Shown: positions 35,201-42,484 of the stretch, piece by piece
Layout: the number at the start of each line of letters is the position of its first letter
How positions within the stretch are numbered: position 1 is the stretch's first letter
Source: Choristoneura fumiferana
Taxonomy: Eukaryota > Arthropoda > Insecta > Lepidoptera > Tortricidae
Assembly (NCBI RefSeq): GCF_025370935.1
Contig: NC_133472.1
Span: 3,090,079-3,154,078, forward strand
Length of the DNA stretch: 64,000 nt
Direction of reading: 5' to 3'
The notes under the pieces: generated by a model
Told to the model about the DNA's origin: nothing
What the model saw: only the letters and a program-made list of their open reading frames with translations
Databases searched by the model: none
Position numbers and translations under genes: made by a program

Positions 35201-38200
35201 ATGGGAGTATGAATTAATATGAAAAGTTGACGGTTGCAAACGACCGCGTCGCGCGACTAAGTCCCTATACTAAGTGTGAGTCGCGGTCGTGTCACGGACG
35301 GCAACATAGTAAGACCTTCACAAGATCGACTGATAAAGAATATGATTTAGATCAAACTTGATTTAGTTAATAAATGCTCATGGATTCTATAGAACTTAGA
35401 AACTATAAAAATAAAGTCTTTGCAAAAGCAACAACCTAATAATTTATTTTCCTAACATACTTAATCAAGTTTAGGCCAGACAATTTAGATTATTTCCGCA
35501 GCAAACAATATAAGAGGGGGGAACCAGCACGCGTGTCACCTAATGGGAAGCCATCACAGCCGCCCATATGGAGAACTCGCCGAAACTGACAACGAAACCG
35601 AATGTTGTGTAACCCTTTATAGGTAGGGTCGCCATAACTTCTAGGAACCAATACGGGACGGTTTCTCATTCGATGCCCAAAACTCGTAAACAACATATGC
35701 AACGCCGATGTAGCCTTAGTTCTGGCAGTAATTTACTTAGTAGCAATTTATGAGTCTGGATAGATCAGTGCATTTAATTCGGTAGTACAATCCAACGGAT
35801 TAAAAGATTATTAATGGCGTATAACTTTATATGCTGTGGTCAACTAAGCGACTAAAACTTCCTTCCCTGAATGTTTCTTTATCATAAAAGTAAAATGTTC
35901 CTATCCGCATTTCACCACCGCCGGTCGGGCGGGCCGCCCGCCGGCTCCATTTTGTCGAAATACGGTGGTCAATTACGGTGACAGTCCCATATATACGGGA
36001 GGTATGTCAACCCTATTTATAGGGCAAGAGCCAAAATTGGTCGCTTGTGCGATCATAAGACGTTGTCCATAATATCGTAATCCATAAGACAAAAAATTAT
36101 TAGTGTTCAACTACTTAAGGGCTCACTCGCTTAAGGGCGTACTGGCTTGACAGTTTATCGTAAAATATATAGCAGATGTTTATGGGTGGTGTGATCTTTT
36201 ACCATCAGGAGACCCACTTGCTCGTTTGCCATCAGTGGAATAAAAAAAAAAAAAAAAAAAAAAATCTTAAATGAGGCAGTGTTGTGCGTTCTGTTTTGTA
36301 TATGTGTGGTGTAATAGTTAATTATGTGGCTGGTGCATAATGAGAGGCATAAGGCGAGTTTCATAATAAGATCACACGAGTGTTTTAATGCCTAATTATG
36401 TATAGCCGCATACATAACTTTATCTACATGCATATCATAAGTTTTCTATAATATGTTCAGATATAGCCTGTATTTTTAAGTTAGTGTTACTGATAACTAG
36501 TTTGAAGTACCTACCAAAGCTTAAATAAAACAGATAATAAAAAACTAAAGTTTTATTTATAATAATAATTATTATCTACATGCATGTCATAAGTTTTCTA
36601 CAATATGTACAGATATGCATTGTTAAAAAAAGTATTACCGATACTTTAATGTAAACATTAAGATGCACCCGCAGATACCAGGTTTCTTAATAAAGGCCAT
36701 TTGATAGTCGTTTCTGAACATATAATAGGGAAGTTATGATATGCATGTAGATAAATGTATATATGTATTTTACTTGTAGTTTATTTGATATGTATAAGTT
36801 TATTAACTTTATTAGTATGTATTAGTGTCTACCCATATATGTATGTATGTATTTATGTATGTACTTATATGTATTTATAATGCATTGTTTGAGTTAATTT
36901 AAAATTTCGGTTCTTTTATCTTTTCATTGTACTCGCAGTGACTCTTGTGTCTGATATCCTGTCAATCGTTCAAAGGTTAACTGGAAGAGATCCCTTTAAG
37001 GGATAATTTCGCCTTTGTACATCTTATTATCCTGTGTTCTGTCATTTTCATGTGTTTTTATGTACAATAAAGAGTTTTACAATACAATACAATACTTACG
37101 TCTCGGCCAGAGCAGCGAGGGCCCGCAGTCCCATCTGTTGAAAGTCGCGATGCCGGCTGAGCTGGCGGAAACGTCGGATCAGGGCCGTCGTCGACGCCTC
37201 CGCGTCCAATAGCGCCGCGATTATGCTCTGAAACAGCACCACTCTGCATATCGCATTTGAAACTATCATTAACAGCTATACATATAGGCTGTTCGCGGGC
37301 AGTTAAAAAAGATCTTGGTTATTATCTATATTTATACCAATATTATGCAGGTGGTAGGACCTTGTGCAAGGTCCGCCCGGATTGCTACCACTATCTTACT
37401 CGCTAATCCTGCCGTGAAGCAGCAGTGCTTGCATTGTTGTTTCGGCGTGGAGAGTAAGACAGCCGGTGAAATTACTGGCACTTGAGGTATCCCATCTTAG
37501 GCCTCTAGGTTGGCAACGCATCTGCAATCCCCCTGGTGTTGCGAGTGCCTATGGGCAGTGGTGATCTCTTACCATCAGGAGACCCACTTGCTCGTTTGCC
37601 ATCCAGTCGAATAAAAAAAAATATTATGAAGAGGAAAGATTTTTGTAATGAATAAACTCAAAAACTACTGGACCGATTCAAAAAATTCATTCACCGTTAG
37701 AATGCTACATTATCCCAAAGTGACAGCGGCTACCTTAACAACGAGCAAACATTAGGGTTCCGTACTAAAACTCCAATAATGTAACTCAAGGCGTATTTTT
37801 TTTTTAAAATACAAACTGAAATATAGATGCACAGAAAAAACAGAAAAATAAGACCATCACTGGGAATCGAACCCAGGTCCTCGGTAATCCGTACCGCGTG
37901 CTATACCGCTACACCACTGATGGTCAACGGTACCGACACGAATTTCCCTATGCACCTCATATCTCAGCTTGTTTTTGTTTCTTAGTCACTTAAGCAGCGA
38001 CGCTAGCGACATCTATGCCGTAGCCCTCATCGAGAAACTTTTTCGGCATTCCATTGGAACTAACCGCTCACCCGGACAAGAGATATCGTTACTAAGCAAT
38101 CAAATTAAGATTGGTTTTTTGGAATCTTTTTGTATTTTTTATTTCAATTCCAAATTTTTACTTTTACGGTCATCCCGTAAAACCTAAATTGAAAATACAA

Positions 38201-41200
38201 ACTGAAATATAGATGCACAGAAAAAACAGAAAAATAAGACCATCACTGGGAATCGAACCCAGGTCCTCGGTAATCCGTACCGCGGACCGACCGCGCGTCC
38301 GTTTTACGGGATGACCGTAAAAGTAAAAATTTGGAATTGAAATAAAAAATACAAAAGATTCCAAAAAACCAATCGTATTTTTTTTTGCCACAAAATATCT
38401 TTTATCGCATGGACTGCGGAAACTATTGATGATAGAACAAAAAAATGTTCTACGATATTAAAGAATATATCAATATCTATGAAAAACTTTGCGATACCAT
38501 ATTTCTAACCATTGTTATTCTAGTTATGTAACTATAAATACTTTTTTACGTTTTAAAAACTAAACCAAACCGACCAAAATCAGACCGTGTTATCCATACT
38601 TTTGCATTAATCATTATCCAAATAAACCATTTCATATTCAAGACTTTTAGATTACTTTTTGAATTGTTCAAATCGGACATTCCATTCAAAATATATTACT
38701 AATAATTTAAAAACGCGTATAGTTTTAAGGCCGTAAGGCGGAGTGCAAGCCGTGGTGGCCGAGTGGTTTGACCTATGGCCTCTCAAGCAGAGGATCGTGG
38801 GTTCAAACCCCGGCTCGCACCTCTGAGTTTTTCGGAATTAATGTGCGAAATTACATTTGAAATTTACCACGAGCTTTACGGTGAAGGAAAACATCGTGAG
38901 GAAACCTGCACCAACCTGCGAAGCAATTCAATGGTGTGTGTGAAGTTCCCAATCCGCACTGGGCCCGCGTGGGAACTACGGCCCAAGCCCTCTCATTATG
39001 AGAGGAGGCCTGTGCCCAGCAGTGGGACGTATATAGGCTGGGATTATTTTATTTTTTATAGTTTTTAGGAAATGGTGCTGAAAAATGTGTGTCAAGTGTA
39101 CATGGTTAGACTTATTTTTTTTTAATGTGACCGTTTGAAGCGGGGGCGGGGCGCTTATTCATATATTTTTTTAATAATCTAATTGATGAACGAAATAGAT
39201 TAATATTTTTGATACTCAATAAACTACTCTGAGGCAGCAAATAACAGTAGCATAAAAATGAACATTCGCAAAGAAAGTTTTTTTTTTTATTATGTGGCAA
39301 TGGTGGGTTGAGCTGGACTACTTAAAGGACTGCCCCTTGCAGTGGACAGAGAGCAGTGGAAGTATCGGGGGTGGCCTTTGCTCAGCAGTGGAACAGAATA
39401 GACTTACAATAATGATAAAAAAATATTTATGTATGTCTTCAAGTACGGTCACAAGCATTAATTTGAGACCTTTCTCTTAAAAAAATCAATTGTCGTACAA
39501 AATGACAGATATTCGACCTTAAGCGGGCCCCAAAATAACGATTGTGACCGTACAACTCGCAGTTAGTGTGTACAAGCTTTACCGTACTTGCATCACAGAG
39601 GTCACATAACCAAGTATCAACTGCCTAAGATAGTAGAATCACTAAGTATCAAGTATAGCAGAGGGAATGTACGCTATGGCATCAAATAATAAAGCACACA
39701 CACAAATAAATAACTGCAATAAGAACATTATGGCTAAGTAAAGTACCATCGCAAAGCTGGATTGTTGACCCACTCACCAATGTTAATAATTAAGCAGATT
39801 AATACTCGTGGTAAATATTGTCATTAATAAACCCAAGCATTCATCATCATCATCATCACTGCTGGACAAAGGCCTCCCCCTTAGAACGCCACAATGAACG
39901 ACAACTCGCCACTTGCATCCACCGGTTTCCCGCTACTCTCACGATGTCGTCAGTCCACCTGGTGGGGGCCGCCAACGCTTGGTCTTCCGGTTCGTGGTCG
40001 CCACTCGAGGACTTTTCTCCCCCAACGGTTATCTGTTCTTCGAGCGATGTGGCCTGCCCATTACCCAAGCCAAGCATTACACGGCCAAATTACGAACGAA
40101 AAAGATAAAAATTACAAACAACGCTAGTGGCTCAGCAATCCCTGTCCATGTTCATGACTGTACATAAATCTAATCGCAATAATATTTAAACGCATATCAT
40201 TGGTATCTACATACATTGGCATTAAAGCCGGTACCAATTTTTTTTTTAAATTACCATAATTGCAATTTGCTTCATTCATAAGCCACAATACAATACAATA
40301 CATTGACTCTTTATTGTACACCAGAAATGGTACATGATACAGAAAACAAACACAGAAAGAAAACTACAAGGTAAACAATAGGCGGCCTTATTCCTTAAGA
40401 GCAATCTCTTCCAGGCAACCTTTTTAAGCCACAATAAAAAACAAAACAATAATATTGAATCAGGCATTACTTTGATACTATATCTAACAAATCAGCATTC
40501 CTGAAGGTCTCTCTTTGAATTCATCATATATTTTAGGAATGTGCAGATGATTAACCCACAGCATCCCAATCACGGTGATGGGGCTGCCATCATTACCATA
40601 GGACGACAACACACATTCACTCACATTCCTCCCTTTTCTCTTCCGCAACACAGATCCAAAAAAACATATCAACATAACTAGATACACATATAATGTGGGT
40701 TCCGGCTTTAGTAAGTTCAGCAAAGCTCAGAATTATTGATTTGCTTGCACCCAGATCCCGCAAAGACCTTTAAAACAGAAAAAGCATTGTCTACCCAATA
40801 AGAGCGAAAATCAATGCCTCAATAGGCAGCAGCCGATCCAAGACAAACCTTGCCTTTTTGCTCTTATTGCGTGGATCCCGCATTGATAGATAGATGTGGG
40901 GAGAACCTAATATTAGTAATCTAAAATCTTTGGTAGTTACCTCCAAGCGTTCAGTGGGGAAGACTACAGCCCGGTTGGACCTGAGGGGTTCCGTCCCTCC
41001 TCCCTGAGCAGCTCGCAGGCTGTTTCCAGGGCCTGGATTCTGCTGTCCAGGTCTCCGCGCTTCATACAGCTCACAACAGCTTTGAGAGCCAGCTCATAGT
41101 TGTCGCGGAGCCATTTGGCGTAAACAGTTGCGGGAGTGTCTTCTGTGGACAGATGAATTGTTTGAGATTGAGTCAGGCACTAGCCACAGCAATGAGGGCT

Positions 41201-41625
41201 TCTGAACGGTGTCAGTATTATTTTTTTTTTTCGAGGCTTAACACTCACTTGAAGGTTTTGCGGGGTCAATGACTTCTACCATGTCCCGTCGATGCAGTAG
41301 TTCAGTAAACACAGTCTGCACCGTCAAAAGCACGGGGGTATAATAGTCTGATTCACACTGCAATATATAAGAAATTAGTTAGACAATAATAGCATAACCT
41401 TCAAAACCCATGTGTTCAATGGTTAGTATAACCCACCTTGAACAACTCCAATATCTCTACTAGTTTGTTGGCGTTCTTCCTCGTAGCTAGGAATTCATCG
41501 GCTTTACGTTTGAGCTCTTGTCCTGTCATGCCTGGCATATCCTTTAGCATGGTCTTTCGTTTCTTGGCTTTGAAAGCATCGTCAGACGATGTGACGGTGT
41601 TGTCGCTTGTACGTTTTTGAGGCAT
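14224..41625 (-). CDS. NOC4L: NOC4L, nucleolar complex protein 4 homologue (C-terminus missing; two lesions)
   Basis: Eight exons, read from high to low coordinate: 41625-41437, 41357-41249, 41142-40941, 37243-37100, 18482-18352, 16668-16471, 15862-15694 and 14388-14224. They total 1307 nt, about 435 codons against roughly 516 in human. Recognised by comparison with human NOC4L: FLATRKNANKLVEILELF near the N-terminus, LFQSIIAALLDAEAS in exon 4, VYMQNYLELFEALM in exon 5, LVDELLPLLARPQL in exon 6, VEYPSIYDRLYGLLEPAAL in exon 7 and LVAAFAKRLSRLALLAAP in exon 8. Noc4 partners Nop14 in 40S ribosomal subunit assembly and export in the nucleolus. Splice phases agree throughout except at exon 8, where the conserved frame is off by one. 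Exon 3 has an in-frame TAG at 40964-40966. The final exon (about 80 residues) is not seen. Intron 4 is 18.6 kb and holds two + strand genes. Confidence 0.85.
14411..14703. mobile_element. Single-arm relative of the EFTUD2 intronic fold-back element
   Basis: From the ACTGCAGAGGCCATGAAGTA segment to GGATTTTCATACATTCC this matches one arm of the 49585-51217 palindrome. It has only short microsatellite seeds: about four GGAT units near 14545 and about three CGCAT units near 14565. It lies in the NOC4L intron between exons 7 and 8. Confidence 0.75.
14805..15000. mobile_element. Relic of the ATACGGTATTTGAC MITE
   Basis: TTATAAATTAAAGCTTGAAAA, AGCTACCTTTACATGTAAC and AGAGAAGGACCTAC resemble the body of 7574-7931, but both ends and the CRE-like core are lost. 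Confidence 0.4.
15140..15420 (+). mobile_element. tRNA-headed SINE (family 1)
   Basis: Clear A box (TGGCCTAGTGGTTAGAG) and B box (GGTTCGATTCCC), then a body ending in a TTTATTTATTTATT tail. This is a SINE and not a tRNA gene, because the head runs into a shared non-tRNA body at every copy. Confidence 0.8.
16700..17496. mobile_element. hAT-type MITE with 8-bp target-site duplication
   Basis: Ends CAGAGGTTCCCAAA and TTTGGGAACCTCTA are inverted. GTCTAGCC flanks both sides (16692-16699 and 17497-17504), an exact 8-bp duplication as made by hAT transposases. The element starts 31 nt upstream of the NOC4L exon 6 acceptor, measured in the gene's direction. No transposase ORF is seen. Confidence 0.85.
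17520..17660. mobile_element. Short inverted-repeat element (CACCAGAGATGTGCGAGG family)
   Basis: TTCCCACCAGAGATGTGCAAG at the left and a TTTCCACTAGAGCTGTGC-type piece inside, around AATAGAAACGCTTCATTTAC. It immediately follows the hAT-type MITE. Confidence 0.55.
17975..18100. repeat. Simple repeat of GCATGCTTGCTT type
   Basis: An 8-bp TTGCATGC unit is iterated in imperfect form. Open frames on both strands here (Lys/His- or Ala/Cys-rich) are repeat translations. Confidence 0.8.
18535..18660. mobile_element. Palindromic MITE (CTACTACGAAATTCGAA family)
   Basis: Starts GGGCTACTACGAAATTCGAA and ends TTGCACGTCGTAGTTTGAGCC, with inner CCGTCCC and GGGACGG. It lies just upstream of NOC4L exon 5 in gene orientation. 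Confidence 0.65.
18690..18905 (+). mobile_element. Helitron-like repeat fragment
   Basis: CATACTAATATTATAAATGCG start, a CGACGGATCGACGTGATTTT body and an ACGCGGGC end match 56220-56440, which retains the CTAGT terminus; here the terminus is lost. Confidence 0.5.
18955..19375 (+). repeat. Interspersed repeat ending in GGGTTCCGT/ACGGAACCCT
   Basis: CCACTGGTTTAGATTTTAGAG, GTCTATGGGAGGTACT and GCCATTTTGGCTACGGAACC are shared, with divergence, with 48618-49110 and (inverted) 54912-55545. Family not identified. Confidence 0.6.
19654..20064. mobile_element. hAT-type MITE with 8-bp target-site duplication
   Basis: CAGGGTTTCTCAAA at the left, TTTGAGAAACCCTG at the right, and GAATAGAT on both sides (19646-19653, 20065-20072). 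Inside are GTGGGGTACGCGAACCCC and its partners. A second member is at 44908-45160. Confidence 0.88.
20200..20420 (-). mobile_element. tRNA-headed SINE (family 3), reverse copy
   Basis: On the minus strand, AGCGGTGGTGTAGGGGTTAC gives an A box and GGGTTCGATTCCCAGCG a B box. The body reads into a TGGTTTTTTGGAGTCTTTTT segment that recurs at 38105-38385. Confidence 0.6.
20905..21065 (-). mobile_element. Helitron-like repeat fragment, reverse
   Basis: ACTAGCGTTTACCCGCGGCTTCGCACGC is the reverse of the CTAGT terminus seen at 862. TTCCCGTGGGAATATC and AAAAGTAGCCTATG follow as in the other copies. Confidence 0.55.
21066..21940. other. Spacer upstream of the first secreted-protein gene
   Basis: AT-rich sequence without an exon I can support. 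Only simple runs and undated repeat scraps are visible. Confidence 0.5.
21941..21976 (+). promoter_or_regulatory. Candidate core promoter: TATA box and initiator
   Basis: TATAAG begins at 21941 and a TCAGT initiator has its A at 21970, 29 nt downstream, the classic arthropod spacing. The 5' leader would then be only 7 nt before the ATG at 21977. The geometry is seen; promoter function is inferred. Confidence 0.5.
21977..25912 (+). CDS. Uncharacterised secreted protein, paralogue 1 (245 aa)
   Basis: Three exons: 21977-22195, 24096-24279 and 25578-25912 (stop TAA). Intron phases are 0 and 1. The N-terminus RIAILTVCAASSLVS looks like a signal peptide, so the product is probably secreted. Later landmarks are FNIDSSVDLWVQDFTW, LVITEPPWDAAQLIMID, IQLVRFQMLMVGKGRFVVIM and YSHLYTGIKIP. 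I do not recognise the family. Alternating hydrophobic patterns with conserved Trp would suit a beta-rich, perhaps calycin-like, fold, but that is a guess. It is clearly homologous to the gene at 28840-34687: same phase-0 and phase-1 introns and collinear motifs. A stronger-looking donor at 22208 (GTAAGC) would add four codons in the same phase. It lies antisense inside NOC4L intron 4. A polyadenylation signal is at 26071. Confidence 0.75.
22253..23108. repeat. Inverted repeat pair flanking 856 bp (possible TIR element)
   Basis: 22253-22288 and 23073-23108 are reverse complements over about 36 nt (AGATCCGAACTTGAAAAGAT core, then CTTCACCGGTCTGATA). The interior holds a Helitron-like fragment (22685-23025) and an open segment at 22447-22540. 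No convincing target-site duplication is seen. Confidence 0.55.
22685..23025 (+). mobile_element. Helitron-like repeat fragment
   Basis: CTACTAATATTATTAATGTG start, ACGCTGAAACGGCTGAACGG, CCGATATTCCCACGGGATTG, and an end in TTACGCGTGCGAAGCCGCGAG without CTAGT. Confidence 0.55.
23141..23246. mobile_element. Short inverted-repeat element (CACCAGAGATGTGCGAGG family)
   Basis: CTGCGTTTCCAACAGAAGTGC at the left and TATTGGTGGAAACGC at the right flank an AAGCGTATCTATTGGTTATT core. Confidence 0.55.
23526..23987. mobile_element. MITE with AATTGACAAGATTT inverted ends, carrying a nested MITE
   Basis: Starts AATTGACAAGATTTAAT and ends ATGAAATCTTGTCAATT. The body shares CCTGAACATGGGAAAATA and CAACGTCTACGTCAGATC with 46541-47011. 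The interior is interrupted at 23808-23962. Confidence 0.75.
23808..23962. mobile_element. Nested MITE (CCCCCTTATTCATAAA ends)
   Basis: CCCCCTTATTCATAAA and TTTATGAATAAGGGGG are perfect inverted ends 155 bp apart. The uninterrupted host copy at 46541-47011 shows the empty site, where GTCTTAGAAAT is continuous; here TTA/CTA flank the insert. A second insertion is at 53135-53289 with TAA on both sides. A 3-bp T/A-rich duplication suggests a PIF/Harbinger-like origin. Confidence 0.8.
24307..24968. repeat. Long near-perfect inverted repeat (fold-back) in intron 2 of paralogue 1
   Basis: The left arm, from about AAATAGTTATTTGTGTCAC at 24310, and the right arm, ending GTGACACAAATAACTATTTT near 24967, are reverse complements for roughly 330 nt. 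They meet at TCTCGAGA near 24651. The arms differ by scattered substitutions and small indels. It begins about 30 nt after the exon 2 donor, so the pre-mRNA would carry a long hairpin. Confidence 0.85.
25376..25490. mobile_element. Palindromic MITE (CTACTACGAAATTCGAA family), diverged
   Basis: CTACCACGCAATTCGAAAATAG at the left, with GAGAGGGACGGTACGATACG and AAATTGCGTTACG at the right. It ends close to exon 3 of paralogue 1. Confidence 0.55.
26071..26076 (+). other. Candidate polyadenylation signal of paralogue 1
   Basis: AATAAA 159 nt after the stop codon at 25912, followed by AT-rich sequence. Confidence 0.5.
26500..27065. repeat. Tandem repeat of ~130-135 bp, four to five units
   Basis: GATGCTGCAGCCAGGATATCC-type segments recur at about 26507, 26640, 26773, 26906 and 27031. 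Each is preceded by GTGGTGGCAACACGATGA-like sequence. Open frames on the minus strand are by-products of the periodicity. It lies between the two secreted-protein genes. Confidence 0.8.
27722..28480 (-). mobile_element. Helitron-like composite element, reverse copy of 1-862
   Basis: ACTAGCTTTTACCCGCGGCTTCG at the left is the inverted CTAGT terminus. TAAGCCCAGCGG recurs near 28250 and 28377, and the piece carrying TTGCCAAGAAGAATGCG is shared with 1-862. Confidence 0.65.
28720..28810. mobile_element. TIR-repeat fragment abutting the start of paralogue 2
   Basis: GATACAAAGAATATAATTTTG followed by TTACGGTCATGGTGTGACACGGTGTA matches the right part of 32061-32272 and of 46275-46440. It ends about 30 nt before the ATG at 28840. 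Confidence 0.6.
28840..34687 (+). CDS. Uncharacterised secreted protein, paralogue 2 (227 aa)
   Basis: Five exons: 28840-29079, 31152-31305, 31926-32014, 34198-34315 and 34605-34687 (stop TAG); phases 0, 1, 0, 1. MALTLSMHMVILILKIVMIA is a likely signal peptide. Landmarks: TSCEEFSRYARFNPY, ETWMVFYFW, WTARHVLIRESGQ, GQYLMYVPLQG, VDVRFKQTGDNEVLGMML and KSYLYAGHNWMPIP. It is collinear with paralogue 1: FN..W..TP..RK in exon 1, then VRF, Y.Y.G and IP near the end. For exon 4 the upstream acceptor at 34197 is preferred because it keeps the alignment with paralogue 1 gapless; 34203 is the alternative. Family not recognised. A polyadenylation signal is at 35410. A 3' splice-like sequence just before the ATG leaves room for a non-coding first exon. 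Intron 1 holds a satellite array. Confidence 0.75.
29220..29445. repeat. Interspersed repeat (GTGTCACTGGCAT family)
   Basis: CGCATTCGGCTCCGGCAACG, CACAGACGTTGTGTCACTGG and GATCGTCGCCGGGGCCGAAC recur in the same order at 52805-53372. Unclassified. Confidence 0.65.
29741..31130. repeat. Satellite array, ~122-bp unit, twelve copies
   Basis: GTATCTAAAAGGGCGCCAAAGG starts recur at about 29742, 29863, 29984, 30107, 30231, 30353, 30478, 30599, 30720, 30843, 30966 and 31089. Each unit also has CCTAGATAGCTAAGGCC and CTACCTAAGACAGCTGGTG. Most differences are single bases or short indels. It fills most of intron 1 of paralogue 2 and stops about 20 nt before exon 2. Confidence 0.93.
31440..31672 (+). 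mobile_element. Helitron-like repeat fragment
   Basis: ATCTCACTAATATTATAAATGTG start and GGAAGTCGCGGGTAACGGCTAGT end, shorter and more diverged than 1-862. Confidence 0.55.
32061..32272. mobile_element. Short TIR element (TACGGTCATG ends)
   Basis: CGTATCATGCCATGACCGTAA at the left and TTACGGTCATGAAGATACGG at the right are imperfect inverted ends. Relatives are at 46275-46440 and 28720-28810. Confidence 0.6.
32284..32420. mobile_element. Short inverted-repeat element (CACCAGAGATGTGCGAGG family)
   Basis: CGTTCCCACCAGAGATGTGCGAG and GCACATCTCTGGTGGAAAC are inverted around AATAGAAACGCTTCATTCG. Confidence 0.65.
32498..33003 (-). pseudogene. LINE reverse transcriptase C-terminal fragment (RTE-like)
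   Basis: The minus-strand frame reads DDVDARIKKAKGAFAQLKTVW, then VSLFDSIVKSVLLFGCETW and GHTLRRPEDN. This is the arrangement at the C-terminal side of RT in RTE/BovB-type and related non-LTR elements. It is 5'-truncated, has no YxDD, and a second frame (32920-32498) continues the similarity, so it is frameshifted. It lies in intron 3 of paralogue 2. Confidence 0.75.
33480..33735 (+). mobile_element. SINE or LINE 3' end with GTCGAATAAA tail
   Basis: GTAAGACAGCCGGTGAAATTAC, TCTAGGTTGGCAACGCATCTG, CTTACCATCAGGAGACC and an A-rich tail are shared with 37345-37625, 36170-36262 and, inverted, 63740-64000. Confidence 0.7.
34690..36169. other. Spacer downstream of paralogue 2
   Basis: Holds the candidate polyadenylation signal (35410-35415), an inverted repeat around 35005-35135 built from CAGTCGAGTTCATAA and its complement, and a SINE scrap at about 35500-35640. 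No exon is supported. Confidence 0.55.
35410..35415 (+). other. Candidate polyadenylation signal of paralogue 2
   Basis: AATAAA about 720 nt after the stop at 34687, followed by a T-rich stretch. It implies a long 3' UTR if used. Confidence 0.4.
36170..36262 (+). mobile_element. SINE/LINE 3' end with A23 tail
   Basis: GATCTTTTACCATCAGGAGACCC and AGTGGAATAAA run into a long A tract, a short recent-looking insertion of the 33480-33735 family. Confidence 0.65.
36263..37090. other. AT-rich spacer with a LINE tail
   Basis: TACATGCATGTCATAAGTTTT-like segments recur at 36420 and 36580, and TATGTATG runs lie near 36838-36870. The end, TGTACAATAAAGAGT followed by ACAATACAATACAATAC, looks like a LINE 3' tail ending right against the NOC4L exon 4 donor. 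Confidence 0.5.
37345..37625 (+). mobile_element. SINE or LINE 3' end with GTCGAATAAA tail
   Basis: A longer member of the 33480-33735 family, with AGGTGGTAGGACCTTGTGCA upstream and an A-rich end. Confidence 0.7.
37800..38385 (-). mobile_element. tRNA-headed SINE (family 3), duplicated and partly palindromic
   Basis: CTGGGAATCGAACCCAGGTCC (inverted B box) occurs at about 37860 and 38247. 38109-38185 and 38303-38375 are reverse complements starting GATTGGTTTTTTGGAATC. The second tRNA-like head is cut at ACCGCGGACCGACCGCG, so one copy has been folded back on itself. Confidence 0.65.
38747..39052 (+). mobile_element. tRNA-headed SINE (family 2), best copy
   Basis: A box in GTGGCCGAGTGGTTTGACC, B box in GGGTTCAAACCCCGGCTCG, and a body with GAAGTTCCCAATCCGCACTG. 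It ends CAGTGGGACGTATATAGGCTG. Other copies: 11812-12075 (inverted), 5880-6175 (decayed), 60634-60785 (3' half). Confidence 0.8.
39845..40100 (+). mobile_element. LINE-derived repeat fragment
   Basis: CTGCTGGACAAAGGCCTCCCC, CGATGTCGTCAGTCCACCTGG and GCGATGTGGCCTGCCCATT recur at 46010-46190 and, more diverged, at 15479-15585 and 56740-56960. In lepidopterans this sequence comes from the antisense 3' coding end of RTE-type LINEs. Confidence 0.55.
40285..40430 (-). mobile_element. LINE 3' tail, reverse copy
   Basis: CAATACAATACAATACA, CTCTTTATTGTACACCA and GGCGGCCTTATTCCTTAAGA are shared with 62040-62220. On the minus strand this is TGTACAATAAAGAG followed by a TATTG-repeat end. Confidence 0.65.
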
Positions 41626-42484
41626 ATTTGTTCTTCAACTTACTTAGGTACTTTATTACTACAAGGATATTATTGTTATTTTATTTTTCCTCTTTACTCA
41701 TGGAAACACAAAATCTTGACAAAATCACATCGAGCAAAAAAAAACAATATCGTCCTTCAGAAGGACTCCTTCTGTCAAAAGTCTGACTGACACTGACATT
41801 GTTTTTTTTTTAGTTCACATTTTTATAGTTCGAAAGAATAGTTTTCGAGCCACGTCTCAAGGAATTTATGAAGAACATTGAAATCTATGAAAACTAAAAA
41901 CGCTAAGTCTATGCCGTACCCCAATTTTTAAATAGGAATAGGACAGACCCATCTCTTTTCGTAGGTAGCGTAAAAGGCTGATGAGAGAGTGGGCAGCAGC
42001 GCTCTTTATAACTAAACACAGCTCTGCGCTGCAGTGTGGAAGGCAAAAGCAAAAACACCACACTATATATTTTCCCAACCATCAATGTCTATTACTAATG
42101 CTAATCCAACAACCATGACCATTCTGTTAATAATGTAGAAAAGTTTTATTTACCTATCCATAAAAAATACTGTTAAAAAATATTACGATCGTGATTCAAT
42201 TATAGAATCCTTTTTCTATTGTATTGTAGTGCTATGATTGTAGCTTAAACTTGGCTTGACAAGCTACCGCGTGTCTGGCTTTAGAAAAAGATAAAGTTGT
42301 GGCTTAAAAAGCCCTCCAGCCAGGGCATGCATAAAAAAAATAACATTGAAATTTGAGGTTATGCAGCAATAGCCAAGCCAGGCTTAGCGGCAATTGTTTT
42401 GATTTTACGTACGCTTGTTTTATACAATTTTACGATATTAACCATACCCATAACGGACATTACTTGTAAAAGAAGTCCAGCAGG
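41626..42484. promoter_or_regulatory. Shared divergent promoter interval of NOC4L and EFTUD2
   Basis: The start codons of the two housekeeping genes face away from each other across 859 bp. No clear TATA box was found for either, as usual for such genes. The interval has few recognisable repeats compared with the rest of the window. Shared regulation is inference. Confidence 0.5.

Noticed and set aside
40484..40723. 79-codon minus ORF between NOC4L exons 3 and 4
   Set aside because: No match to NOC4L, no splice borders in phase, and it is next to a LINE tail. It may be a TE remnant; I cannot assign it.
40930..40966. Alternative frame VVFPTERLE at the end of NOC4L exon 3, which would imply a 1-nt deletion instead of a stop
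   Set aside because: It resembles the human YLFP region, but exon 4 then cannot be read in its conserved LFQSIIAALL frame with any AG acceptor. The normal phase fits exon 4 exactly.
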